Part shown: positions 16,666 to 24,764 of the stretch, in pieces
Numbering within the stretch: position 1 is the stretch's first letter
Layout: every line of letters begins with the position of its first letter
Source: Nocardia beijingensis NBRC 16342
GTDB lineage: Bacteria > Actinomycetota > Actinomycetes > Mycobacteriales > Mycobacteriaceae
DNA length: 52,705 bases
Reading direction: 5' to 3'
Assembly: GCF_001612785.1 (NCBI RefSeq)
Contig: NZ_BDBC01000069.1
Location: 1-52,705, forward strand
The notes under the pieces: model-generated
The model's database searches: none
The model's input: the letters and a program-made list of their open reading frames with translations, nothing else
Told to the model about the DNA's origin: nothing
Made by a program: the position numbers and the translations under genes

Positions 16666-17688
16666 CTAGAGTTCGCCGCTCTTGGCGGTTTCCTCGTCGC
16701 GGGGGTGCAGCCAGGCGTCCAGGGCGACGGCCACGATGAGCACACCGCCACGGATGAGGTCCTGGACCGCGGTGGTGAGTCCGTGCAGGACGAGCAGGTT
16801 GTCGAGCACGGCGATGAACACCGAACCCGCGAGCACGCCGAGGATCGAGCCGCGCCCGCCCGCCAGGGAGATACCGCCGATGACGGTCGCGGTGAGCGCG
16901 GTGAACAACAGCGGGTCGAACGAGGTGACGGTGGTCTGCACGCTGCCCTGGATGGAGACCGTCAGGTACCCCGCCAGCAGTGCCAGCAGCGCGGAGATCA
17001 TGTAGGTGCCGACTTGCAGCGGCCGCACCGGGGCGCCGGTGGCGCGGGCGGTGGCGAAATTGTCACCCATGGCCCGGATGAGCCGTCCGGCCGAGGTATA
17101 GGTGACGAACAGCCAGGCCGCGAGGAACACCAGCGCCGCAAGGACGACGGGGCGCGGGACGCCGAACACCGCGCCGTTGCTCAGTTCGGCGATCCGGGAA
17201 CCGGCGGGCAGCGCGTAGAAGTTGCTGTCGAGCAGGAAGACGTCGACCCCGCCGATCACCAGGAGCCCGGTGGCCAGCGTGACGAACAGCGCCGGCACTT
17301 CCACATAGGCGACCAGCACGCCGTTGATCAGGCCCGTGACGAGCGCGATCACCGCCGCGATCGCGATGGCCTGCGGTTCGGGCATGCCGCCGGATATCAG
17401 GGCGAGGGTGGCCTGCGCGCAGCCCAGTGCCACACCGGCGATGGACAGATCGATGCCCTTGCCCAGGATGACGATTGCCGCGCCGACGGCGAGGATGCCG
17501 AAGGCCGCCGACAGCCGCAGCAGGCTGGCGAAGTTGCCCGCGGTGAGGAACCCCGGAGTGGTCGCCGCGCCCGCCGCGCACAGCAGCACGGTGATGCCGA
17601 GGACGAAGTAGGCCTGTTCGGAGCGGCCGAGCCGGGCACGCAGTCCCGGGCGCGGCGCCGCGACAGTCCGGTCGATGGTTGTCGTCAT
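16666..17688 (-). CDS. RbsC-type ABC transporter permease
   Basis: A 340-residue membrane protein with eight to ten predicted helices, the GKGIDLSIAG motif in an early loop and the GGISLAGGRGS ATPase-coupling loop near the C-terminus. It is the normal-length counterpart of the fused permease at 13401. Two unlike permeases with a single tandem ATPase suggest a heterodimeric channel. It starts 11 nt after the upstream dehydrogenase stop and lies 38 nt before the binding-protein gene, all within one operon. Confidence 0.9.
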   Translation of the reverse strand: MTTTIDRTVAAPRPGLRARLGRSEQAYFVLGITVLLCAAGAATTPGFLTAGNFASLLRLSAAFGILAVGAAIVILGKGIDLSIAGVALGCAQATLALISGGMPEPQAIAIAAVIALVTGLINGVLVAYVEVPALFVTLATGLLVIGGVDVFLLDSNFYALPAGSRIAELSNGAVFGVPRPVVLAALVFLAAWLFVTYTSAGRLIRAMGDNFATARATGAPVRPLQVGTYMISALLALLAGYLTVSIQGSVQTTVTSFDPLLFTALTATVIGGISLAGGRGSILGVLAGSVFIAVLDNLLVLHGLTTAVQDLIRGGVLIVAVALDAWLHPRDEETAKSGEL

Positions 17689-17699
17689 GGTCTCGGTCC

Positions 17700-18749
17700 T
17701 CAGAACTCGATGACGGCTTTGCCCGCCGCCTGCTGGTCGAACTCCGCGTAGGCGCGCACGGCGTCGCCGAGCGTCCAGCGGTCGGTGAACAGGCGATCGA
17801 GGTCGATGCCGTGATCGGCGACGAACCGGGCACAGTCGGCCTGGCCGGTGAGCGAGAAGGTGTAGGAGCCGAGGACGGTGAGCTGTTTACGGATGATGTC
17901 CGGGCTGACCTCGACGGTCACCTCCCCGCCCTCACCGACGAAGGCGACCCGCCCCCACTGCCCCGCCGCGCGAACCGCCGCGGCGCGGGCGACGGCGGCG
18001 CCGGAGCAGTCGAGGGCGGCGCTCACGCCGAGCCCGGCGGTCAGCTCCCGGATGACCGCCACCGGGTCGTCCGCGCTCGAATCGATGGTGTGGGCGGCGC
18101 CGAACTCACGGGCCCGGGCGACCCGGTCGGCCTGCACGTCGACGGCGATCATCCGCGCGCCCATCGCGGCACCCAGCTGCACCGCCGACAGGCCGACCGG
18201 CCCGAGACCGAACACCGCCAGGGTGTCGCAGGCGTCGACGCGCAGCCGTCGCAGCGCGCCGAAGGCGGTGCCGGTGCCGCACGAAATCGCCGCGCCCGCA
18301 GTGAAACTCAGTTCGTCGGGCAGCGGGACCAGGGTGCGGACGGGCACCCTGAGGAAGTCGGCGTGGCCGCCGTGGGCGGTGGCGCCGAAGATGACCGCGC
18401 CACGCCTGCACATCTGGGTCCAGCCGGACCGGCAGTTGTCGCAGGCGCCGCAGCCGTCGTAGTGATGGATCATGACCCGGTCGCCGAGCCGCACGGTGCG
18501 GGGATCGACGTTCACCCCCAGTGCCACCACCACGCCGCACGGCTCGTGTCCGCCGATGATGCCGCCGTCGTCGCCGGACAGGCCGAAGGCGGCCAACGCC
18601 TGCCCGGCGGGCGCCCGGTAGAACCGCAGATCGCTGCCACACATCCCCGAGGCCTTCATCTGCACCACCGCGTCGTCGGGGCCGGGTGTGGGGTCCGCGA
18701 ATTCGGCGATCTCGAGGTTGCGATCCCCGTTGAACACAACTCCCCGCAT
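17700..18749 (-). CDS. Zinc-binding medium-chain dehydrogenase (sorbitol/threonine-dehydrogenase-like)
   Basis: 349 residues. Cys37, Gly-Ser-Asp40 and His68-Glu69 (GGHEP) supply the catalytic zinc site. Cys100, Cys103, Cys106 and Cys114 form the structural-zinc lobe, and FGLGPVG is the Rossmann motif. The GGHEPCGVV and MCGSDL patterns are those of polyol/threonine dehydrogenase-type enzymes rather than class III ADH, in line with a hydroxylated substrate brought in by the sugar-type transporter. ATG 18749 follows GGAGGAG and is preferred over a longer frame. It is the first gene of the minus-strand transporter operon, whose promoter region is shared with the divergent LuxR gene. Confidence 0.85.
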   Translation of the reverse strand: MRGVVFNGDRNLEIAEFADPTPGPDDAVVQMKASGMCGSDLRFYRAPAGQALAAFGLSGDDGGIIGGHEPCGVVVALGVNVDPRTVRLGDRVMIHHYDGCGACDNCRSGWTQMCRRGAVIFGATAHGGHADFLRVPVRTLVPLPDELSFTAGAAISCGTGTAFGALRRLRVDACDTLAVFGLGPVGLSAVQLGAAMGARMIAVDVQADRVARAREFGAAHTIDSSADDPVAVIRELTAGLGVSAALDCSGAAVARAAAVRAAGQWGRVAFVGEGGEVTVEVSPDIIRKQLTVLGSYTFSLTGQADCARFVADHGIDLDRLFTDRWTLGDAVRAYAEFDQQAAGKAVIEF

Positions 18750-18815
18750 GCCAGCTTCTCTCCTCCAGTCGGGACGGGCAGCAGCAGACTGCGTCGCTCC
18801 GTCGATCGGTCGAGG

Positions 18816-18965
18816 CAATATAAAATATTAAGTGTGGTGAATCACAAGCGTCGGGGCCCGAAGTAGACCGAACGGAGTACCCACTCCGACCTGGGCATGA
18901 TGCCCCGGCCGACCAGGCGGGCCAATTGGAGCGATTCACAGCACAGGTGGCGAATATTGAATATT
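18816..18965. promoter_or_regulatory. Mirrored operator region between dehydrogenase and LuxR genes
   Basis: Two copies of AATAT-N3-ATATT lie at 18817-18829 and 18953-18965, with centres 136 bp apart (about 13 helical turns). Each is accompanied on its inner side by a GTGAATCrC element, at 18837-18845 and in inverted orientation at 18931-18939. A short dyad CGGAGT-ACCC-ACTCCG (18873-18888) lies near the midpoint. The layout suggests a looping regulator, probably the adjacent LuxR protein. Confidence 0.5.
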
Positions 18966-19001
18966 CTGTATCAGCGGAGGTAGAGGAACGGGAGCTGCGC
19001 G

Positions 19002-20069
19002 GTGATCGAGATGACGACTGCGAGCCGCGACCGGGCGGGCGGGGCGGATCTCGCCGCGCGCCTGGCCGCGCTGACGGCCGCCGCCGCCGAGTTGCTGGAC
19101 CGGCCCATCGACGCCTCCGACGCCTCCTCCCCCGAAGCGGCCCGTCACCTGCTCGCCCGGCTCTGGGACGACACCCTCACCCTCGTGACCGAGGCGCCCA
19201 CCGGCACCGACATCGCCCCCGCGGCCGCGCTGCTGACACGCATCCGCGAGGCCGAGACCGAACTCGCCGCGTTGCGCGGCGCCGACAGCGCCCACCACCT
19301 GCGGTCGGCCGCGAGAGCCGTGGCGGCGCTGCGTGGCGCTCGCGGCACCGACGAACTCCTGGCGCGCGCGGCGGAGGCGGTGGGCACCATGGGCTTCGAC
19401 CGCGCCCTGGTCTCGACGACCGAAGGCACGACCTGGCATCTGCACACCATGTTCGTGGCTCGCGATCCACACTGGGCCGACGAGATACTCGCCGCAGGAC
19501 GCGAATCCCGTCCCACCTTGGACGGACACCTGGTCGAGACGGACATCGTCAGCAAGGCCGAGCCCGGACTCGTCTTCGATGTCCAGCACAATCCACGAGT
19601 CGTGCGGCCGCTGGTGGAGTTCACCCGGTGCAGCTCCTACGGCGTCGCCCCGATCGTGGTCGGGGACAGCGTGGCCGGGCTCGTGCACGGCGACTACTAC
19701 TTCCAGCGACGCGAAGTGGATGCCACCGCGCGGGCCATGCTGGCGGTGTTCGCCGAAGGACTTGGTCACGCCTTGGCCGGGGCGGCCTTACTCGACGGTC
19801 TCACCGCCGTACGCTCGGGACTGGACCGGCTCACCCGCGCCCATACACCCCCGAACTCCGCCACCACCCGGCTGCCGGCACTCTCCGATCGGGAAGCCGA
19901 GGTGATGGACCTGCTCGCCGCAGGCCGGGCCAACCGGCAGATCGCCCGCGACCTGTCCATCACCGAGGCGACGGTCAAGACCCACATCACCCATATCCTG
20001 CGCAAACTCGGTGTCGCCAACCGCGCCGAGGCGGTGGCTCGCTGGCTGCGCGCGACATCCCTGCCATGA
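19002..20069 (+). CDS. GAF-domain LuxR-family transcriptional regulator
   Basis: 355 residues. The C-terminal 60 residues are a canonical LuxR helix-turn-helix: LSDREAEVMDLLAAG, IARDLSITEATVKTH, ILRKLGVANRAEAV. The central part (roughly 105-255) resembles a GAF sensory domain, and the N-terminus is a helical Ala-rich segment. Similar actinobacterial regulators activate catabolic genes in response to small molecules. The GTG at 19002 is chosen because GGGAG is 7 nt upstream; ATG 19011 is an alternative. It is divergent from the sugar-type transporter operon and upstream of a PrpD-family gene, and is the best candidate regulator for both. Confidence 0.85.
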   Translation: MIEMTTASRDRAGGADLAARLAALTAAAAELLDRPIDASDASSPEAARHLLARLWDDTLTLVTEAPTGTDIAPAAALLTRIREAETELAALRGADSAHHLRSAARAVAALRGARGTDELLARAAEAVGTMGFDRALVSTTEGTTWHLHTMFVARDPHWADEILAAGRESRPTLDGHLVETDIVSKAEPGLVFDVQHNPRVVRPLVEFTRCSSYGVAPIVVGDSVAGLVHGDYYFQRREVDATARAMLAVFAEGLGHALAGAALLDGLTAVRSGLDRLTRAHTPPNSATTRLPALSDREAEVMDLLAAGRANRQIARDLSITEATVKTHITHILRKLGVANRAEAVARWLRATSLP

Positions 20070-20105
20070 CGGCTCGAGCGGGTGAGGCGTCCGACGTTAC
20101 CATCG

Positions 20106-20120
20106 ATATAATATATAATG
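20106..20120. promoter_or_regulatory. AT-only block before the first MmgE/PrpD gene
   Basis: ATATAATATATAATG includes the 12-mer ATAATATATAAT (20108-20119), identical to 3562-3573, 59 nt upstream of the start codon. It holds a TATAAT hexamer and may act as -10 element and operator. Confidence 0.45.
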
Positions 20121-20178
20121 CGAAAACCTCCCGGCCCTGTTCGCGGCCGGTGGCCCGTGAGTGCGAGAGGAATCCCCC

Positions 20179-21609
20179 ATGCCCGAAACGATTGCCGAGC
20201 AGCTGGCCCGCTTCACCACCGGCGCCGACTACGACACCCTGCCGCCCGAGGCGGTCCAGGAGTCCAAGCGGCTGCTGCTGGACGCGATGGGCTGCGCGCT
20301 GGGCGCGGTCGACGAACCCAAGGGCCGCATCGGCATCGAGTACGGCAGGCTCACCGGCGGCACCACGGGCGATGCCACCATCATCGGCACCGACGACCGC
20401 GTCTCGATCTTCGGCGCCTCCTTCGCCAACGGTGAGCTGATCAACGCCCTAGACTTCGACGCCGTCCTGCCACCGGGGCACGTCTCCCCTTACGTGCTGC
20501 CCACCACGATGGCCATGGGCGAGAGCCGCGCCAGCTCGGGCCGCGAGGTGCTGGCCGCGGTCGCACTGTCGCACGAGATGTCCTATCGCTTCTACAAGGC
20601 GATGGATTACTTGCGCGATGTGCAGAACGATTCGATGGACCTGTCCCCCGTGATCGGCTACAGCGTCACCGTTTTCGGCGGCGCGGCCGCGGCGGGCAAG
20701 CTGGCCGGGCAGTCCACCGAGACTCTCGCCAACACCCTGGGCATCGCGGCGGCGATCGCGCCGGTGAACTCGATGCGTCCGTGGATCGAGCACGCCCCGA
20801 GCGCCACCATCAAGTATCTGCTCGCGGGCACCCTGACCCAGGCCTCGCTCACCGCGGTGCACATGGCCGGCCTCGGCCATCGCGGTGACCTGCGGATTCT
20901 CGACGACGCCGAGGTCGGCTTCCGCCGCTTCATCGGCACCCGCCGCTGGGAACCGGACAACATCACCGACGGCCTCGGCACCGAATGGCGCTTCCTGGCC
21001 GAGCAGTCCTACAAGCCCTACCCGCACTGCCGCATCCTGCACGCCCCGCTGCACGCGCTCACCGAGATCATCGAGACCAACGATCTGAAGCCGGAGGAGA
21101 TCGACGCGATCCGCTGCTGGGGGGAGGCGGCGGTCATGCACCCGCTGTGGCAGAGCCGGATCGTGGAGAAGCCGCACGACGCGCAGTTCGACGTCGCCCA
21201 CGGCTTGGCCGTCGGCGCGCACCATGTCGTGCCGGGAAAGGCCTGGCACGCCCCCGAACTCGTGTTCAGCGAGTCCGTGCTCGGGTTGATGGACAAGGTC
21301 ACCTTCGCCCCGCATCCGGACTACTTCGCCGAGTTGTCGGCGCATCCCTCGGCACGGCCGACCAAGGTCGAGGTCGACGCGCGCGGCACGACGTTCACCG
21401 CCGAGCGCCGCTTCCCCAAGGGCAGCCCGTCCCCGGACCCGACCACCCGGATGACCGACGACGAACTGATCGCCAAATTCCGGGTCAACGCCCAGGGCGT
21501 GCTCTCGGAGTCGCGGATGGACGAGGTGGTGGAGTCGGTGTTCGCGCTCGACTCCGTCGACGACTTCGGGGCGGTCATGCGGCTGCTGGCGCCGGATACC
21601 GCCCGCTGA
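20179..21609 (+). CDS. MmgE/PrpD family protein (first copy)
   Basis: 476 residues of the MmgE/PrpD family, which includes 2-methylcitrate dehydratase, cis-aconitate decarboxylase and iminodisuccinate epimerase. Visible family features are the helical N-terminal lobe, the active-site strand NALDFDAVLPPGHVSP, the loop SYKPYPHCRILHAPL and the C-terminal lid with RFPKGSPSPDP. The DFDA-PPGH segment differs from the common DFDD-HPG form, so the chemistry may differ from PrpD. ATG 20179 has AGAGGAA upstream. It appears to be a single-gene unit with an AT block before it and a strong hairpin after it. Dehydration, decarboxylation or epimerisation of a small tri- or dicarboxylate is the family expectation. 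Confidence 0.85.
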   Translation: MPETIAEQLARFTTGADYDTLPPEAVQESKRLLLDAMGCALGAVDEPKGRIGIEYGRLTGGTTGDATIIGTDDRVSIFGASFANGELINALDFDAVLPPGHVSPYVLPTTMAMGESRASSGREVLAAVALSHEMSYRFYKAMDYLRDVQNDSMDLSPVIGYSVTVFGGAAAAGKLAGQSTETLANTLGIAAAIAPVNSMRPWIEHAPSATIKYLLAGTLTQASLTAVHMAGLGHRGDLRILDDAEVGFRRFIGTRRWEPDNITDGLGTEWRFLAEQSYKPYPHCRILHAPLHALTEIIETNDLKPEEIDAIRCWGEAAVMHPLWQSRIVEKPHDAQFDVAHGLAVGAHHVVPGKAWHAPELVFSESVLGLMDKVTFAPHPDYFAELSAHPSARPTKVEVDARGTTFTAERRFPKGSPSPDPTTRMTDDELIAKFRVNAQGVLSESRMDEVVESVFALDSVDDFGAVMRLLAPDTAR

Positions 21610-21621
21610 GACACTGCCAGC

Positions 21622-21666
21622 CGCCACCGGGCCCGCTCGCCACGATCGCGAGCGGACCCGGTGGCG
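21622..21666. terminator. Bidirectional hairpin between PrpD-type and Fis-type genes
   Basis: A stem with 18 of 19 bases paired (21622-21640 with 21648-21666) and a 7-nt loop. The outer bases TGAGAC/GTCTCA can extend it and include the PrpD stop codon. It separates two convergent genes. Confidence 0.8.
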
Positions 21667-21732
21667 TCTCACGGCCACGACACCGTGCGCCCGCGGTTTC
21701 CCGGCCGGGATTCCCGCCGGCCGGGACCCACC

Positions 21733-23334
21733 TCACGCGATGCGCAGCGCCCGCATGCGGTTGTACAAGGTCGACCGGCTCACCCCGAGTGCCCGCGCGG
21801 CCTGCAGTTTGTTGCCACCCGCCGCCTCGATGGCCGCGACGATGATCTCCCGTTCGGCTTCGAGGAACGGCGAGCCGGGAACCTGAGCCGAGCGGTGCGA
21901 CGCGGGCAGGTCGGTGGGGATGATGTCCCCGGCCGAGCGCGCCGCCGCGGCGGCCTCGACCACCCGGCACAGCTCGGTGAAATTGCCCCGCCACGGTTGC
22001 CCGGCCAGGATCCGCAGAGTATCGGAGGTGAAGCGGGTCCGGTTGTGGCCGGTGACTTCGGCGAGCATGCGCTGGGCCAGCTGCGGGATCTCGTGCCTGC
22101 GCCGCCGCAGGGGCAGCAGGTCGACCCGGTCGGTGCACAAGGCGGACAGCGCGGCGTGCACCTCGTCGAGGTGGTCGCCGGGTGTGGTGGTCAGCGCGAC
22201 CTGACGCGGCGTCCGGCGCAGGGCACGAGCCAGCAACGCGGTGAGCGGCGCGGACAGCAGCTCGATGCTCTCGACCACCACCGGTGGTCCCGGAATGTCC
22301 AGCGCGGCACCGAGTTCCGTCGCCCAGGCCTGCTCGCCGACGAGGACGATCTCGGTCGCGTCCAGCACCGTCGCGGCGGGGCCCGCCACGCCGAGCGCCT
22401 CCGTGGTGCGCCCGGTGCCGGATTCGCCCACCACCAGCAGGGGCCAGTGCGCGACCCGTTCCGCGACGCCGCGACGCACGCGGCGTTCGTCGCAGATGTC
22501 GACCAGCACTCCCTGGGTGTCCTCGATGGGAGCGCACGTCAGCACGACCTCCCGGCCCGAGGCCAGGGTGAGCCGGTGGGACTCCTCGGCGCCGGGACGA
22601 AGACTCTCCGCGCAGGCCCGCACCGCGGCGTGGTCGGCCGGTGTCAGCAGATCCAGCGCCGAGGGGGTCGCCAGTACCAACCCCTCACCGACCACCACCA
22701 CCGAACGGCCGCGGCGGCCCGCGGCCGCCCGGAAGGCGCTCATCAACCGGCTCTGCACCCGAGGCGAGTCCTGCTGCAGGCGGTCCTCGATGTCGCGGAC
22801 GATGCGGCGGGCCAAAGGCGCCGACAAGCGGTGATCCTCGTCGAACTCTCCGCCGATGCCGAGGACGCCTTCGAGCCGGCGGGTCACCGGATGGACGATG
22901 GGGTGCCCGTAACAGGTGAAGGCGCGGAAGGCCGACAGAAAATGCTCCTCGCCGCGCACCAGCAGACTGCGCCGCGTCTCGAGCGGGGTGCCCATGGCAT
23001 TGGTGCCGATCCGGTCCTCGCTCAGCCGCACCCCGGGCACGATGCCCACCGCTTCGATGGAGCGGCTCACGGCGCGCAGCGCGCCGTCGACCTCGAGGAT
23101 GCAGGCAGCGTGATCGGCCAGCACCAAGGCGACCCGGCTGCCCTCGATCTCGCCCAGTGTGCGGCCGAGCACCGGCCGCGCCGCCCGGAGCAGACCACTG
23201 TCGGTCGCGACCGGCCCGGGCGTCAGACGTGGCGTCGCGTCGCGCCGTAATCCGTTGAGCCGGGACCGGCGCCAGGACGACGCGATGTCCGGACGGACCC
23301 GTTCCTCGGAGGCCTGAGGCGAAACTGTGTGCAC
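21733..23334 (-). CDS. Fis-family activator with degenerate AAA+ domain (AcoR-like)
   Basis: About 533 residues. The N-terminal half is a GAF-type sensor as in AcoR (RIGTNAMGTPLETRRSLLVRGEEH and IGGEFDED segments). The middle resembles an AAA+ bacterial enhancer-binding domain, but Walker A reads GESGTGRTT with Arg for Lys and no GAFTGA sigma-54 contact loop is present. The C-terminus is a Fis helix-turn-helix (GGNKLQAARALGVSRSTLYNRMR). Actinobacteria lack sigma-54, so this protein probably activates by another contact, as proposed for related actinobacterial regulators. GTG 23334 with AGGGTGG upstream is the chosen start; similarity begins near there. It is convergent with the PrpD gene and divergent from the XRE gene. 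Confidence 0.8.
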   Translation of the reverse strand: MHTVSPQASEERVRPDIASSWRRSRLNGLRRDATPRLTPGPVATDSGLLRAARPVLGRTLGEIEGSRVALVLADHAACILEVDGALRAVSRSIEAVGIVPGVRLSEDRIGTNAMGTPLETRRSLLVRGEEHFLSAFRAFTCYGHPIVHPVTRRLEGVLGIGGEFDEDHRLSAPLARRIVRDIEDRLQQDSPRVQSRLMSAFRAAAGRRGRSVVVVGEGLVLATPSALDLLTPADHAAVRACAESLRPGAEESHRLTLASGREVVLTCAPIEDTQGVLVDICDERRVRRGVAERVAHWPLLVVGESGTGRTTEALGVAGPAATVLDATEIVLVGEQAWATELGAALDIPGPPVVVESIELLSAPLTALLARALRRTPRQVALTTTPGDHLDEVHAALSALCTDRVDLLPLRRRRHEIPQLAQRMLAEVTGHNRTRFTSDTLRILAGQPWRGNFTELCRVVEAAAAARSAGDIIPTDLPASHRSAQVPGSPFLEAEREIIVAAIEAAGGNKLQAARALGVSRSTLYNRMRALRIA

Positions 23335-23398
23335 GCGATACCACCCTGTCTCGACGCCGAGACGTCCTCGTCCGGCGATCCGAGCTGTGACTGAAGCA

Positions 23399-23412
23399 AC
23401 ATATTTTATACA
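23399..23412. promoter_or_regulatory. AT-rich block upstream of the Fis-type regulator
   Basis: ACATATTTTATACA lies 65 nt before the Fis-type start and 103 nt before the XRE start, in otherwise GC-rich DNA. It resembles the other AT blocks less closely and may simply be a -10 region. Confidence 0.3.
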
Positions 23413-23514
23413 GTGCGCTGGAGTCGGTGTCGAGAACGCGCAGATCGGCGCTACCGGGAGCCTGGGAAGGTTTTGTCCCAGGCGGCGGCGTCTCGCCGGG
23501 CATAGCGTGGTGAC

Positions 23515-24399
23515 ATGACGGAGAAGGCACCTCACCTCCGCGAGCTGGGCGGCTTCCTCAAGGCCCGCCGCGGCGAGCTCACCCCCGAAGACGTCGGCCT
23601 GTCGGTGCACAGCGCCACCCCCCGCCGGGTCAGCGGCCTGCGGCGCGAGGAGGTCGCCGATCTGGTCGCGATCAGCCACGACTACTACACCCGGATCGAG
23701 CAGGGCCGGCTCGCCCCGTCCGAGCCCGTGCTCGACGCGCTGGTGCGCGCGCTGCGCCTGAACCCCGACCAGCGTGAGTACGTCGAGAGCCTGGCTCGCC
23801 GTTCCGAACGACGTGCGCCCGCCCGGCGGCAGGCCAAGCCGGTGCGCCCGCAGCTACAGCGGCTGCTCGATCAGCTCACCGATACCCCCGCCCTGGTGTT
23901 CGGCCGGTATCTCGACATCCTGGCGTGGAACGACCTGGCCGCGGCGCTGATCACCGATTTCGGCGAGATGCCCGCGCGCAAACGGAACTACGTGCACATG
24001 GTCTTCACCGACCCTGCCATGCGCGAGCTCTATGCGGACTGGGAATCGGTCGCGCGGACCTGTGTCGCGATCCTGCGCATGGACGCGGCCGTCAATCCGA
24101 CCGATCCCCAGCTGACCGCACTGGTGGGCGAGCTGTCGATCGCCGACTCACAGTTCCGGCAGTGGTGGGCGGCACGGCACGTCGCGCGCCAGGAGTTCGG
24201 CACCAAGACCCTGCACCATCCCGCCGTCGGCGACCTCACGCTGAACTGGGACACCTTCCGCGACACCGGCGACACCGACCAGCAGCTGGTGCTGTGGTCG
24301 GCCGATCCGGGCACCACCTCGCACGAGAAGCTGCGCATCCTGGGTTCCTGGTCGGCGGCGACACCCGCGCGCGACACCACCGAACACCGCCCCGCCTGA
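23515..24399 (+). CDS. XRE-family regulator with MmyB-like ligand-binding domain
   Basis: 294 residues. The N-terminal XRE helix-turn-helix spans residues 10-75 (LGGFLKARRGEL, SGLRREEVADLVAISHDYYTRIEQGR), followed by the MmyB-like ligand-binding domain (WNDLAAALITDF, RNYVHMVFTDPAMRELYADWE, WWAARHVARQEFGTKTLHHPAVGDL). Actinobacteria have many such genes; they often control a neighbouring dehydrogenase or SDR gene and may bind fatty-acyl ligands. ATG 23515 is the only sensible start. Its targets here are not evident; a relic of the same family sits at 9101. Confidence 0.9.
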   Translation: MTEKAPHLRELGGFLKARRGELTPEDVGLSVHSATPRRVSGLRREEVADLVAISHDYYTRIEQGRLAPSEPVLDALVRALRLNPDQREYVESLARRSERRAPARRQAKPVRPQLQRLLDQLTDTPALVFGRYLDILAWNDLAAALITDFGEMPARKRNYVHMVFTDPAMRELYADWESVARTCVAILRMDAAVNPTDPQLTALVGELSIADSQFRQWWAARHVARQEFGTKTLHHPAVGDLTLNWDTFRDTGDTDQQLVLWSADPGTTSHEKLRILGSWSAATPARDTTEHRPA

Positions 24400-24460
24400 G
24401 GCGCCAGCCGCTGTTTCCCCCACCCCGCGCCACCGCCCGCTCGTCCCGGAAGCGACCATC

Positions 24461-24667
24461 GTGCCCGAGCCCCACACCGAAGTCACCGAGATACTCGACT
24501 ATTTCGGCCGCTGCGCGGTCTGCGACTACCCCGCCTCGGCGCACCTCTACACCCACCACTTCGCCGATGGCTCGATCCATCGCGAGGTCATCGCCACCTG
24601 CGGCCTGCCGTGCGGCTGGCGGGGACCGGTGCCGCCACGCCGGATGACCGGACCCACTAGCGCATAA
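24461..24667 (+). CDS. Small cysteine-rich hypothetical protein, putative zinc ribbon
   Basis: 68 residues from a GTG at 24461. Two Cys pairs, CAVC and CGLPC, about 30 residues apart with a His-rich stretch (AHLYTHHFADGS) between them, suggest a small zinc-binding knuckle. The sequence begins TEILDYFGRCAVCDYPA, which looks like a conserved actinobacterial small protein of unknown function. It follows the XRE gene by 61 nt in the same direction. Its TAA stop lies inside the AT block that precedes the next CoA-transferase gene. Confidence 0.55.
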   Translation: MPEPHTEVTEILDYFGRCAVCDYPASAHLYTHHFADGSIHREVIATCGLPCGWRGPVPPRRMTGPTSA

Positions 24668-24677
24668 TATATATTCC
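24663..24677. promoter_or_regulatory. AT-only block before the Mct-like gene
   Basis: CATAATATATATTCC lies 88 nt upstream of the CoA-transferase start and overlaps the stop codon of the small Cys-rich protein. It shares CATAATATAT with the block at 3561. Confidence 0.4.
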
Positions 24678-24764
24678 TGCGAAAGCCCGAAGGAGTGAGC
24701 GTTTGACACCGCAGCCAGTCACCATCGAGCCCCCCGCGCTTCCTGCCGCCCGGCGGGCAGGCGC

